This document shows positions 32,713-42,848 of a stretch of DNA of 64,000 nt, one piece after another; position 1 is the stretch's first letter; every line of letters starts with the position of its first letter. The DNA comes from Nilaparvata lugens. Lineage: Eukaryota; Arthropoda; Insecta; Hemiptera; Delphacidae. The notes under the pieces are model-generated. The model ran no database searches, was not told where the DNA came from, and worked only from the letters and a program-made list of their open reading frames with translations. The stretch is from assembly GCF_014356525.2 (NCBI RefSeq), contig NC_052518.1, positions 99,392,380 through 99,456,379 of the forward strand, in the 5' to 3' direction. Position numbers and translations under genes: made by a program.

Positions 32713-32720
32713 GTATAACT

Positions 32721-33084
32721 TAGTGAGGTCCATAATGGCAGTGGAGAAAGATAGGCGAACAACGTTGCCGATCATCTGTCTTGTCAATGCCTTCTATAAA
32801 CGGTAGCTGATACAGGTTTATTGATGTAATATTAACTGTTCATTCTCGTTTAAAATAATCAATATATATTTTATTAAGCAAGAAATGATATTTTTCAATA
32901 ATTCCATAATGAATTTTCATAATTGAGATGAAATATTTTGTTGATTAATAATTCATTCTACATTGTTAAAAGACTATCTGGCAACAGAGCAAAGCGAGAA
33001 AGACTATCTGCTTCGTTGAATGAGAGACAAAGATAGCAATACCATTGCTAATCAAACACTGCCATTATAACGTGGACCTCACTA
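32721..33084. mobile_element. TAGTGAGG MITE, long subtype (364 bp)
   Basis: TAGTGAGGTC, 10 bp of the end deleted, then the long interior, ending CGTGGACCTCACTA + TA. It lies next to a CATAGAG element. The minus-strand frame 33257-33048 is read out of its end. Confidence 0.9.
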
Positions 33085-33223
33085 TAGGCACTCTGTCTCT
33101 TTCTAGATGAGTAAAATCTAGGTACTCTTCTGAGGACTCTGGTAGACTCTTCTAGGTACAAATGGGACTCTCGTACTTCTGGTTTACTTTTCTCAATAAT
33201 TTTATATTCTTTCTGGGTTTTAC

Positions 33224-33486
33224 CATAGAGAAACAATAGCGCAAGTAGATATCCCATGGTAAAGGGCGTTTATGTCGCAACTTTTACTGTTATCTCAGGC
33301 CGATTATTGTCGATTTTTACTGTTTTGACAGTAAGAGTGTATGAACGGCACAATATGAGAGACTACCAGCGTCATAAAGCTTCACGGGAAAGAACTATGT
33401 GGACTATCAGCTTGAGATAACAGTAATAGTTGCGACATAAGCGCCCTATACCATGGGATATCTACTTATGCTATTGTTTCTCTATG
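33224..33486. mobile_element. CATAGAG inverted-repeat element, copy 3
   Basis: CATAGAGAAACAATAGCGCA ... TGTTTCTCTATG, perfect 7-bp duplication GTTTTAC (33217-33223, 33487-33493). Confidence 0.9.
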
Positions 33487-33939
33487 GTTTTACTCTAGGC
33501 TCTTGACATTGTCTGTGTGTATTCAACATCAACATCAAATTTTGAACACATATCTTGGAACCACCATAAAATTCAACATCTTAGACCAATAAAATTGACA
33601 CACTCAACATTTTTGAGGCGAAACAGTATGAATTTCACGGAATTATTCTAATAATTGGAGAAATATTTATTTTAACAGCACCTGGAAATATTATTGAAAT
33701 GAGTTTTCTTCAAGTGAGTCAATAACAATAAAATTGACTGACTCATTCTTTGTGAATATTACAGTAAAACAGGAAGGTTTTCTCGGAATCTCAATAATAG
33801 TAGACATATTTATTATAATATCATCTGAAAGTAATAATAGAATGAGTTTTCTTCGAGTGAGTCAATAAATAAAATTTGACTCCCTTATTATTTTTGTCAA
33901 ATCAAAGAAAAAAGGATGGATTTCTTGGAATCCTTTCAT

Positions 33940-35315
33940 CACATTAGCGACATTCACTCCTTTTCTTGAGTTATAGGCATTTGAAGATGATTGATTTTTC
34001 TGATCTGAGAGTGCAGGTAAGATTTTATGCTTCAGTGAATAAACAGTGTATATTAAACAGTCTATTGTGAGATATCCTTGCTCAGTCGTGTTGTCGATTA
34101 TTTGTTGCTGTATATAGGTGTATATCTATTGCACTATGTACTCGTACATCTTACTCATTTTGTTGCTTCATTGGCAGGTATCAGTCCTCTGACATTCATT
34201 TGTTAGTTTTATCCATTCTTTGTAACATTTTAATTTTAATTTTAGAACCGTTTCATTTCTATATTCCGTTTTATAATTATTTTATTGTATACATCTATTT
34301 TTTTTCCTTCTCTTGTATTTCTATAGTTTTTTTTCTTTTAACAATATTGCAATAATTACAACTATTGTAAGTTACTTTGTTCATTTTTTTTCAATGTATT
34401 GTTGTATTGTTGTATTTCACGAATTGTATCTTGTATTGTGAAGGAGACACATTAGGGTTAACCTGTTGTCTCCATAAATAAATAAATAAATAAATAAATA
34501 AAAAAAACTCACTTTGTATTGTAGCGAAACGTCTCATATTATAGCACGACACTTGTTAGGCCAACCTCTATCCATAGCCCCAATATCATCCAAATCTGGG
34601 AGATTAGAAATTTTTATGAAATCCATGAAAATATCATGGTTTTTTGCAAAAATGGTCAAAGATTAAAATCGCACAAACTCTCAGGAATGATAGTACTTGA
34701 GGAGAGGAACAATAATAGGTCATCACATTGGCAAAATTCACTCCTATTTTGTAATTAGCATTTGAGTTATAAGCATTTGAAGATGAGTGATTAATCTGAT
34801 CTGACAGTGGAGGTAAGATTTAATGTTTCACTGAATAATAACTCATCTTTAAATGCTTATAACTGAAGAATAGGAGTGAATTTTGCCAATGTGATGACCT
34901 ATTATTGTTCCTCTCCTCAAGTACTATCATTCCTGAGAGTTTGTGCGAATTTATTCTTTGACCATTTTTGCAAATATCTATGATGTCTCATTCATGGATA
35001 TCATGAAAAATTCTAATCTCTCAGATTTGGATGATATTGGGGCTATGGATAGAGGTTGACCTAACAAGTGTTGTGCTATAATAGAATGAGACGTTTCGCT
35101 ACAATACAGGGTGAGTTATTTACTAAAACATTGAATCTTACCTTCACTCTCAGATCAGAAACATCACTCATCTTCAAAAGCTTTAACTGAAGAACAGGAG
35201 TGAATTTGGCCAATGTGATGACATATTGTTCCTCTCGTCAAGTAGGTCTACTATCATTCCTGAGAGTTTGAGCGATTTTAATCTTTGACCATTTTTGCAA
35301 AAATCTATGATGTTT
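33940..35315. repeat. Cluster of inverted copies, CACTCCTATTC family
   Basis: The block seen at 32031-32437 occurs at 33945-34030, 34505-34845 (direct), 34848-35110 (inverted) and 35165-35315 (inverted). 34505-34845 and 34848-35110 form one large imperfect palindrome. CAATACAGGGTGAGTTATT marks one end. Confidence 0.7.
34150..34503 (+). repeat. Retroposon 3' end with (TAAA)n tail
   Basis: GAAGGAGACACATTAGGGTT, AACCTGTTGTCTCCATAAAT then repeated AAAT, inserted within the preceding repeat cluster. Confidence 0.55.
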
Positions 35316-35379
35316 AGCTCAACCTTCATTGGTCAACATCGATTGGTCTTCTTCTTCACTATAATCTACTGTTTAAGCT

Positions 35380-36095
35380 TCCATTTAGTTCACTAGGGTT
35401 TGAAAAAGATGTAAAAACTGAAACTAGTAGCTCAAATTGTTTTGACAATATCAAGTAGTTTTCATTCTATATGAATATTTCCACAACAACACAGAAACGT
35501 ATATAAGTTCTGTTTCTAGAACACTTATCAAATTCATAGACCATTGAATCTAATATAAAATCTAGGTTTAATAGTTCATTATATTTAATAGGGTTTCTAG
35601 AAACTGGGCCATAGAACATAAAATTCTTTTCAATTTGTTGTTTAATAGTCCATTATATTTAATAGGGTTTCTAGTAAATGGACCATAGAACATCACATTC
35701 TTTTCAATTTGATGTATTATTTAACTTTTTTATGCTTTTCCCTACGACTGTAGCAGCAGTTTCAGTGTTTATATTGATAGTGAAATCTTCAGATTTGCAA
35801 CAATAGATCAGTTGACAAAGAAAAGTCATTGTCCATCCTTATAAACAGGAAGTGATATCCATCACCACTCGAACAAATCGAGAGAGAAAAAAATAGAAAG
35901 ATCGCCTTTAAAATATTGTTATGATGCGAAGTTAGCACCTCTGTTACACTCAACTGTCTGTGTATAAAAGCTAAAAATGATAACGCCAAAACTGGACATT
36001 GATAATGCTGTAAGTACTGAAACTAGTACCTCAAATTGTTCTAATAAACCAGTGGTTATGACAATATCAAGTCAGTTTTATTTTTAATCTGGCCA
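35380..36095 (+). repeat. Penelope-like tail fragments and a ~75-bp tandem duplication
   Basis: AACTGAAACTAGTAGCTC ... TTTTCATTCTATATGAATAT at 35400-35470, and ACTGAAACTAGTACCTCAAA at 36015, resemble the tail of 2284-2975. Between them GTTTAATAGT(T/C)CATTATAT through CTTTTCAATTTG is duplicated (35565-35715). The segment 35690-35830 resembles 45440-45560. Confidence 0.5.
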
Positions 36096-36107
36096 GTCTT
36101 AGAACAC

Positions 36108-36360
36108 TCAGTTCAGTTCAGTTCAGTTCAGTTTCAGTTCTTCGCCACAGTCAATTGACCGGGGAATTGTCACTCTTATACTTATACATTAACTTATACA
36201 TAGAACACATAGGTACTCCAAAATATACACATACATGCGCACAAGAGAGAATGAAAAATATTGATTGATTGATCGCCTTTATCAAGGGTGGAGTTAGGAC
36301 TCCAGGTCCTCTCTTGTCACACAACCCTTTATATTGAAGAGAGATAATGACAGGTAGTGC
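36108..36360. repeat. (TTCAG)n and a retroposon fragment
   Basis: CAGTTCAGTTCAGTTCAGTT at 36111-36140. At 36256 ATTGATTGATCGCCTTTATC and AGGACTCCAGGTCCTCTCTT, a phrase remembered from planthopper LINE 3' ends. Confidence 0.5.
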
Positions 36361-36507
36361 GTGAAAGTGAGAGAGATGATGCGTTAGACGTGGGGAAGGG
36401 GGAAATGACAGGGTTAAATATTGCAATTACTTCCTTTGGTTTCTATATTACCCTATATTCTACCATAGAGAGAAGAATACTACATGGTGAAAAGTAATAA
36501 TAACATA

Positions 36508-36864
36508 TAGTGAGGTCCACCCTATAATGGCAGTGTTTGATTAGCAATGGTATTGCTATATCCTTGTCTATCATTCAACAAAGCGGATAGCGCTATCTCT
36601 CGCTTTGCTCTGTTGCCAGATCATCTTTTAACAATGTAGAATTAATAATAAATTAACAAAATAATTCATCTTAATTGTGAAATTACTGAAAAATATAATT
36701 TCTTGCTTAATAAAATATAATTTATTATTTTAAACGAGAATGAACCGACATATTACATAAACCTGTATCAGCTACCGTTTATATAGAAGGCATTGACAAG
36801 ACAGAGGATCGGCAATGTTGTTCTGCTATCTTTCTCCACTGCCTTTATAAGGTGGACCTCACTA
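36508..36864. mobile_element. TAGTGAGG MITE, long subtype (357 bp), reference copy
   Basis: TAGTGAGGTCCACCCTATAA ... GGTGGACCTCACTA with TA at both sides (36506-36507, 36865-36866). The interior is AT-rich with CGGATAGCGCTATCTCTCGC and GACAAGACAGAGGATCGGCA. There is no transposase. TA duplication and AGTG-type ends suggest mobilisation by a Tc1/mariner-like enzyme. In this window the family has ~215-bp, ~360-bp and one 836-bp size classes. Confidence 0.9.
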
Positions 36865-36899
36865 TAGAAAAAAACGTTCTATATAATTTCCTGTGAACG

Positions 36900-37222
36900 T
36901 GTCTATCATTCAAAAAACCGGATAGCGCTATCTCTTTCTCGCTTTGCTCTGTTGTCAGATCGTCTTTCAACAATGTTGAATCAATAATTAATTACCAAAA
37001 TATTACATCTTAATTATGAAAATTCATTATGAAATTATTGAAAAATAATATAATTTCTTGCTTAATAAAACATAATTGATTACTTTAAACGGGAATGAAC
37101 CGTTAATATTACATCAATAAACCTGTGTCAGCTACAGTCTATAGAAGGCATTGACAAGACAGAGGATCGGCAACGTTTTCCTCCTATCTTTCTTCACTGC
37201 CATTATAACATGGACCTCATTA
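36900..37222. mobile_element. TAGTGAGG MITE, left-truncated long copy
   Basis: Starts within the interior (GTCTATCATTC) and ends CATTATAACATGGACCTCAT + TATA. Confidence 0.85.
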
Positions 37223-37234
37223 TAGTTTCTCGAG

Positions 37235-37691
37235 AACCAACCTCCCTTTGGAGATTGAATCCCCCTCTGGTTTCCTATATTCTACCATAGAGAAAAGTAA
37301 TTAACCTACATAATCTCTGATTCTACTGTATCTTGAGAACCAATCTCCCTTTGGAGATTAAATCTCCCTTTGGTTTCTGTTGCCCTATATTTTATAAGTA
37401 TCTCGAGAACCATCCTCTTCTATAATGAGGTCCACGTTATAAAGACAGTGGATAAAGATAGGAGAATAGCGATGCCGATTCTCTGCATTAATTAATTATA
37501 TTTCTAAACTGTCAAAAACATAATTGGCATCGTTGTGGCCTAGAAAAGGATAGTACCACCGGCTTTGTCGAATGATAGACAAGGATAGCAATTCCAAAGT
37601 TGAACAAATACTGTCATTATAACGTGGACCTCACTATAGGAGATAAATGAATTATATGAGTAACATAACCAACGTATGTTGAGATTGGGAT
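37235..37691. repeat. Tandemly repeated segment; partner copy at 38364-38455
   Basis: TCTCGAGAACCA(A/T)CCTC... occurs three times (37236, 37328, 37393). The last unit plus GATAAATGAATTATATGAGT is present again at 38375-38452 (GTATCTCGAAAAGCATCCTC). The second copy lacks the MITE found in the first, and the two copies are separated by the piggyBac-like element. Confidence 0.8.
37423..37636. mobile_element. TAGTGAGG MITE, short subtype (214 bp), with paralogous empty site
   Basis: TAATGAGGTCCACGTTATAA ... AACGTGGACCTCACTA, TA at 37421-37422 and 37637-37638. The duplicate at ~38397 reads CTCTTCTAGGCGATAAATG, uninterrupted with a single TA, proving TA as the duplicated target. Confidence 0.92.
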
Positions 37692-37695
37692 TTAA

Positions 37696-38359
37696 CCCTA
37701 CAGAGACACACTTACTTTATGCTAACACAGTAGACACACTGGGGTGTTGAACACCCCAATTTAATTTTGCATTTTTCTTTGAAAAATATGAAAAAAAAGT
37801 ACTTAGACCATACTTCATCATTTCTTATCATTTTTGTTCCAAGTGCATACAGAAATCAAAAGTAAAGCACTGCTTATCAATATTTATACTAATTCTAGAA
37901 GTACGTATGTTCCGCCTAAGTGTTGGAGCTCCTAATTTGGTTTGAACGAATGGCTTGATGATGATTGCCGATGTCAACTTCATCAAAACGTCTCTTCATT
38001 TTATTGTTTTGAATCTCAAGTTGTAGAGAATCATATAGCATTCATTCCAATCTGATCCATCATCCCATACCACATTCGTTGTGACAATACAAGTAAATCT
38101 TTGTAATAAAAGTGTTTGATAAAAGTCCTACGTGAAAGACACTCTGGGGTGTTAAACACCCCAAACGAAGAACAAGATGAGCTGGTGACCTTGTAGAATG
38201 CTATTACTGACTGGAAGTGGTGGAGAGTAACTTAGTTGACAATAGGAACTACAAACCTAATTTAGACTGGGCATAAATTCCCATCTGTTTGATATCGTTA
38301 ACTGCAGAACAGAAAAAAAATCCCTGGGGTGTGAAACACCCCAATATGTCTCTTTAGGG
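37696..38359. mobile_element. piggyBac-like non-autonomous element (664 bp)
   Basis: TTAA|CCCTACAGAGACA at the left (TTAA 37692-37695) and TGTCTCTTTAGGG|TTAA at the right (38360-38363). Three copies of a strong palindrome CTGGGGTGTT(G/A)AACACCCCA lie at 37741-37761, 38144-38164 and 38322-38342. TTAA duplication and CCCT ends are diagnostic of the piggyBac superfamily. No transposase, so it depends on a helper element. Confidence 0.85.
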
Positions 38360-38455
38360 TTAAGATATTTTTTAAGTATCTCGAAAAGCATCCTCTTCTA
38401 GGCGATAAATGAATTATATGAGTAACATAACCAACGTATATTGAGATTGGTATAC

Positions 38456-38795
38456 TGTATATATTATATAGATATATAAAAGCGGGCAGATTAGGAATTA
38501 GGATGAAGGCGCGGGATGCCCCGTTAGGCCGAATTCCTCACTTCTTGCATTCTCCGTTAATTGTAAACGACCTCACAAGTCGACTAGCTAGTTACGTCAC
38601 AACTGGTTCCTTATCCACCTCATCATCATGTAAGGGTCCTAGGGTCGCCTTCTGAGCTGTAGGGCTCATCTTCCTGTTTTTTTTTGCTCATCCGTCACCT
38701 ACATGCCCTTTCAATTTAGCACTTCTCCCACCCAGCACACAGAAGAGTCATCTCGTAAAAGTAAAGTCATAGTCATCTGGTGACATTCCGTGTAC
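38456..38795 (+). other. No gene; TATA-like sequence
   Basis: TATATAGATATATAAAAGCG at ~38463-38483 would make a good TATA box on the plus strand, and the following 300 bp are GC-richer. No downstream start exon was identified, so a promoter is not called. Confidence 0.25.
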
Positions 38796-38797
38796 TA

Positions 38798-39045
38798 TAG
38801 TAAGGTCCATGTTATAATGATAGTGGGGAAGGATGGAGTACAGCGTTGCCGATTATCTGCCTTGCCACTGAGTGGATAGCTGATACCAGTATATCTCATG
38901 TAATACTATAAATAACTCAAAGATAATACCTGGTATAAATAATTTCAAAAATGATACCAGTATATCAGATGTAGAATCAACTGGTCATTCATGTTTAAAG
39001 TAATCAATTACACATCATTACACAAGAAAATATATTTCTCAATTA
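38798..39045 (+). mobile_element. TAGTGAGG MITE, right-truncated
   Basis: TAGTAAGGTCCATGTTATAA after TA; long-subtype interior with a small internal duplication (GATACCAGTATATC twice). The right end is missing. Confidence 0.75.
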
Positions 39046-39098
39046 AGTGTGTAAAACTTAAAAAAATGCTCTTCTCCCAGCACATATACCGTAGTGAG

Positions 39099-39236
39099 TG
39101 TTAGATATTGAATAAATAATACTCTTCATATCAACCAACCATCTTTATTTTAATACATTCAAGACTAAACTGTTATTAACGTCCTGGTAACTAGTGTATT
39201 GAAATCATATGATAATATTAATTATCATCTGTAACA
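39099..39236 (-). mobile_element. Solo LTR, Ty3/Gypsy remnant family
   Basis: 138 bp, TGTTAGATATTG ... ATCATCTGTAACA (on + strand), inverted TGTTA/TAACA ends. About 95% like the LTR at 40402-40542. Right flank GAAAG, left flank GTGAG. Confidence 0.75.
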
Positions 39237-39573
39237 GAAAGAGGAGATAATCATTGGTGAAGATGAAAAACAAGAAGTATAAGAAGAAGATGAAGAAGTG
39301 GAAGAAGAAGAAGAAGAAGAAGAAGAAGAGGAAGGAGAAGAGAGAAAACATGGAGCCGTTTCTCTTATGTTGCTCTTCCCCTACATCAAATAAGAAACAT
39401 GATAATCATTATCAACTAAAGAATCATGATAATTATAATTAGAGTTTGATGAAGAGGTAGGTGGTGGGGTGAGGTGGAGGAAAAGGAGGATGATGGAGAG
39501 AAGAAGTAGGAAGAAAGAAGGAAAAGAAGAATACTCCATGAAGGAGTAGATTATTTATGGAAACAGATCTGAT
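39237..39573. repeat. Purine-rich simple sequence
   Basis: (GAA)n tract around 39281-39345; the lysine-rich frame over it is a simple-repeat artefact. Confidence 0.7.
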
Positions 39574-39798
39574 GTGAGTTGGCATAAGAAGCTCATCCCA
39601 TCTTCAAGTGACATATCAGTCCAGTCACTATATACATTGATGCTTGCAATTTATATTGTAGCTCTGATTTTTCAATGTATATTATTTGAATACATGAGAG
39701 AAGTCCAGAACCGATTATTTCATGCAAAATCTCCTTGTGCTAGATACAAAGTGGCCCAAGAACCTCGTATCTTTGGATTTACGTTTTCTCAAGTATGA
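39574..39798 (+). CDS. Possible membrane-protein fragment
   Basis: The frame contains one clear hydrophobic helix (LYTLMLAIYIVALIFQCIL) followed by a basic, polar tail FEYMREVQNRLFHAKSP... A possible acceptor (ATATCAGTCCAG) precedes SLYTL. A C-terminal transmembrane helix with a short tail would fit a receptor terminal exon, but no family motif is seen and it may be chance. Confidence 0.22.
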   Translation: MSWHKKLIPSSSDISVQSLYTLMLAIYIVALIFQCILFEYMREVQNRLFHAKSPCARYKVAQEPRIFGFTFSQV

Positions 39799-40145
39799 TA
39801 CCTTAAGTTATGTTACTAGAATCAATAATCCTAGATAAATGGTAAATCACTATTGGAATATCTTATTTTAATAGATTAGTGGCATTACTCTGTTGAATCA
39901 GAATAATGCTTCCAAAAAATTTAATTGCATGAATAAAAAACTTAGCATTACCTAAATGTTCTTAAAAGCTAATTACATTTTGGTGTGACTACCTGGAGTG
40001 TGGGACTGTGCACATTAACAGAACGCACATTTCTCTGGCGAGAGTTACAAAATTAGTTGATTCTAAAGCCATTGTGTTCGTTAAAAGGAGGAAATTCCAG
40101 AAATGTTCATGAACTAGTCGACAGAGGACACATTTGATTTTCATT

Positions 40146-40388
40146 TTATATCATTCTCTTGCTCATTTGTCTCCTCTTTATTAGTGAATATTGAATAAAT
40201 GTGAAAAATTTTGGAAAATGAGTCAAGTGATGATGTCTATCGGCAGGTTTATGAGTTAGTTTTCCGAATTTCCCAGAGTTTCCAGATTTTCCCGGGGGGT
40301 TTCGCTTCTTTCCCTTCACGAAATCAATAGATGTCCGCGCCGCATTTGAATAATAAAAGATGAGGAAGAAGATGCACAAGTAGAGCAT
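40146..40388 (-). CDS. Small putative secreted basic protein, or exon, next to an LTR
   Basis: 80 codons. The N-terminus MLYLCIFFLIFYYSNAA looks like a signal peptide with cleavage after SNAA. The mature part is basic, Gly/Lys/His-rich (RTSIDFVKGKKRNPPGKSG..., DRHHHLTH). The ATG is 14 bp downstream, in the same orientation, of the Gypsy LTR at 40402-40542, so an LTR promoter could drive it. An AATAAAG signal (minus strand, near 40176) lies before the stop. Alternatively the pyrimidine-rich beginning is an intron end and a real exon starts at TTTCGTGAAG|GG. Unrecognised. Confidence 0.35.
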   Translation of the reverse strand: MLYLCIFFLIFYYSNAARTSIDFVKGKKRNPPGKSGNSGKFGKLTHKPADRHHHLTHFPKFFTFIQYSLIKRRQMSKRMI

Positions 40389-40401
40389 TAGAAAAAGAAA
40401 G

Positions 40402-40542
40402 TGTTAGATATTGAATAAATAATACTCTTCATATCAACCAACCATCTTTATTTTAATACATTCAAGACTAAACTGTTATTAACGTTCTGGTAACTAATGT
40501 ATTGAAATCATATGATAATAATAATAAATATCATCTGTAACA
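40402..40542 (-). mobile_element. 3' LTR of the Gypsy remnant, with polypurine tract
   Basis: 141 bp, TGTTAGATATTG ... CATCTGTAACA. On the minus strand it begins TGTTACAGATG and is directly preceded by the purine tract GAAGAGGGAGA, as expected of a 3' LTR downstream of the minus-strand integrase. The left flank is GAAAG. Confidence 0.8.
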
Positions 40543-40787
40543 TCTCCCTCTTCAAGACTTTATATTAGTCATATATTATCCTATATTCCCCTTTTTATTT
40601 TTCGTATATGAATTGTGTTTCTTCGCTGAACACCGCCATTATTGTTTCTAACAAGGAATGAACGTGGTTGTGATAATTTCTCAATTTTTCTTCCTTTTTC
40701 CCATTCTTTGTTATGAATATTCTGCATATATACCTCCTTTCCAACTACAAAATCTTCGGTATTTTTAGATACATTACGATCATATAG

Positions 40788-41690
40788 TTAAATCTTTTGA
40801 AACGATTGATTCTTTGCCATCTTGTCGATTATCTCTTTAGGTAAAATTTTTGGATTCAATGCGTAATGTGGTATAGGAATCTTGGTTCTTATAATATGTC
40901 TGCTATTAAGAAGCTGTGAAAGTGTATATCCCAATCCAGCTACGGGAGCATTACGATAATTTAGTAAATACAATTCCAAATCTTGCTTGTTTGCAGCTGC
41001 CTTTTTAAGCATCGTTTTGAATATTCCAACTGCCTTTACTGCTAATCCATTTGATTTTGAATGATATGGACTTGATGTGGTAATTTTTAATCCCCAATTT
41101 TCTGCAAATTGATGCATTTCTCTGCTATTAAATGGCATGTTATCTGCTATTAGTGTTCGAGGTATTCCAAATCTGCTGAATGTTTCCTTAAATGTTTTAA
41201 TTACGGTGAAGCTTTTTTTGCTATTGATTGGGTATGCTTCAATCCATCTCGAATAATAATCAATCACAATTAAGTAGTTCAATCTATCGACTTCTGCAAT
41301 GTCCGCTGCAATTTTACAAAACGGTTTATCTGGAATGTCGTGATTGATCAGTGGTTCTTTAGTTTTTGATTTTTTAAACCTTTGACAAATGTTACATGAT
41401 AATATCAAATTGCGAATATCTTAATATATACCTAGCCAATAGTAGAACTGATCAACAAGAGAATTAATTTTCGAACTGCCAAGGTGAGTTTTATATAAGC
41501 GAATCATTATAAAATTCCGGAGTTTTAGAGGTACAATTAACCTTGTTCCAAAATACAATAAACCATTACTCAGTTGCAAGTCATTTCTTATTCTGTAAAA
41601 GTGTTTCACATCACCGGTTATCGCGTTCATGTCAGGCCATCCTTCATGCAGATATGATACAACGTCTCTTAGATTTTAATCTTCTTTGGT
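40788..41690 (-). pseudogene. Ty3/Gypsy pol remnant: integrase
   Basis: From 41685 downward the minus-strand frame reads SYLHEGWPDMNAITGDVKHF, ...LQLSNGLLYFG.RLIVP, the zinc-binding region (H in YKTHLG, later CNICQRFKK), and the integrase core (IVIDYYSRWIEAYPI, TLIADNMPFNS, SSPYHSKSNGLA). One in-frame stop (41418-41420) splits the zinc finger. The second-Asp motif has DNMPF where DNGPQF is usual. The position of the catalytic Glu after SNGLA is Lys (AVKAV), so the enzyme would be inactive. Reverse transcriptase, RNase H, protease and gag are absent; the 5' side is cut at a MITE end (41697). The role was integration of retrotransposon cDNA. Confidence 0.9.
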
Positions 41691-41696
41691 TTTCTT

Positions 41697-41770
41697 GTCC
41701 ACGTTATAATGAGAAGATAAGATAATGAAAAGTAAGTGGAGAAAGATAGGAGAACAACGTTGCCGAACCT
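41697..41770 (+). mobile_element. TAGTGAGG MITE end fragment
   Basis: GTCCACGTTATAATGAGAAG and AGTGGAGAAAGATAGGAGAA; both sides truncated, abutting the Gypsy remnant. Confidence 0.7.
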
Positions 41771-42033
41771 ACAACCTAATTGATGAATTTATCAGCCTAA
41801 AATAGATTCCTGTAACTGGATTCCATGTGAATGCAAGTATTAAGTAATATTGGCTTGAGTATAGAAGATTATTCTACAGATCTCAGTCGAGTCTTGATAT
41901 TTTCAACAGAAATTGCAAAATAATTCACTAGCTGTGAAATAATATTATTAGAGCAGTTTATATTAAACATAAAATAATATTCATAAGATCTGAGTTTTCT
42001 GAATTTGATTTCAACTCAATTAATTGTTGATAA
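41771..42033. other. No gene recognised
   Basis: AT-rich spacer. Confidence 0.4.
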
Positions 42034-42035
42034 TA

Positions 42036-42600
42036 CCGGATGTTTCAAAAAGAATGACCCATCAATTTTAAACAGTTATATTTATTTGAAGAAATTGTGT
42101 ACACAAACCAATTTTACATTTAATTATTCACAGAAGTATCAAGTGTATGATGTATTATAAGTGTTCTATGTGCCCTCCTTTTGAGGCTCGAACGACATCT
42201 AGACGGTAGCCAAATTCATCCCAGACTGTTCGCAAGATGTCTTCTCGGACTGTAGCTACTGCATCAGTTATCCTGGTTTTTAGCTTCTCAATATCAAGTT
42301 CTAAGGGAGGAACAAAAACTCGATCTTTAACGTTGTTCCTCCCTTAGCACTTGCTGGTATTGACGAGCTAAAAACCAGGTAACTGATGCAGTAGCTACAG
42401 TCCGAGAAGTCGGACAACCTACGAACAGTATGGGATGAATTTGGCTACTGTCTAGGTGTCATCCGAGCCTCAAAAAGAGGACATAGAACACTTGTAATAC
42501 ATCATCATAAACTTGATACTTCTGTGAGTAATTTTATGTAAAATTGATTTGTGTACACAATTTTTTTTTTAAATAAGGTCATTCTTTTTGAAACAGTCTG
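42036..42600. mobile_element. Head-to-head palindrome of a mariner-like 3' end
   Basis: Ends CCGGATGTTTCAAAAAGAAT and ATTCTTTTTGAAACAGTCTG, flanked by TA (42034-42035, 42601-42602). Each arm (~250 bp) encodes the same transposase C-terminus: minus strand from ~42240 reads LRTVW-type residues DEFGYRLDVVRASK..GHIEHL and a stop; the right arm has the equivalent on the plus strand. So two copies of one 3' end are joined head to head and the 5' half is missing. Non-coding, foldback. Confidence 0.8.
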
Positions 42601-42848
42601 TATATTCAACAATAAATAGTATGATGAGTTTGTATAATTAGTACTGTACGCACCTTGATCTCTTCCATACAACAGCAAGATTAGGATTTAGGATAATGAT
42701 GCAGGGATTTATGCTCTCACTCAATTATTCAAAAATACTTGTAGGCTCCTTCATTTGCCAACCTTCTAGGGCTGGTCATCTGCTATCATTAACATACCTA
42801 TAATTATCCGATTAGTAACATATTTATCACTTCACTAATTATAATTTC

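Noticed and set aside
38463..38483. TATA-box promoter
   Set aside because: Good TATA-like string, but in a locally AT-alternating tract and without an identifiable first exon.
39254..39442. Lysine-rich frame
   Set aside because: Product of a (GAA)n-rich tract.
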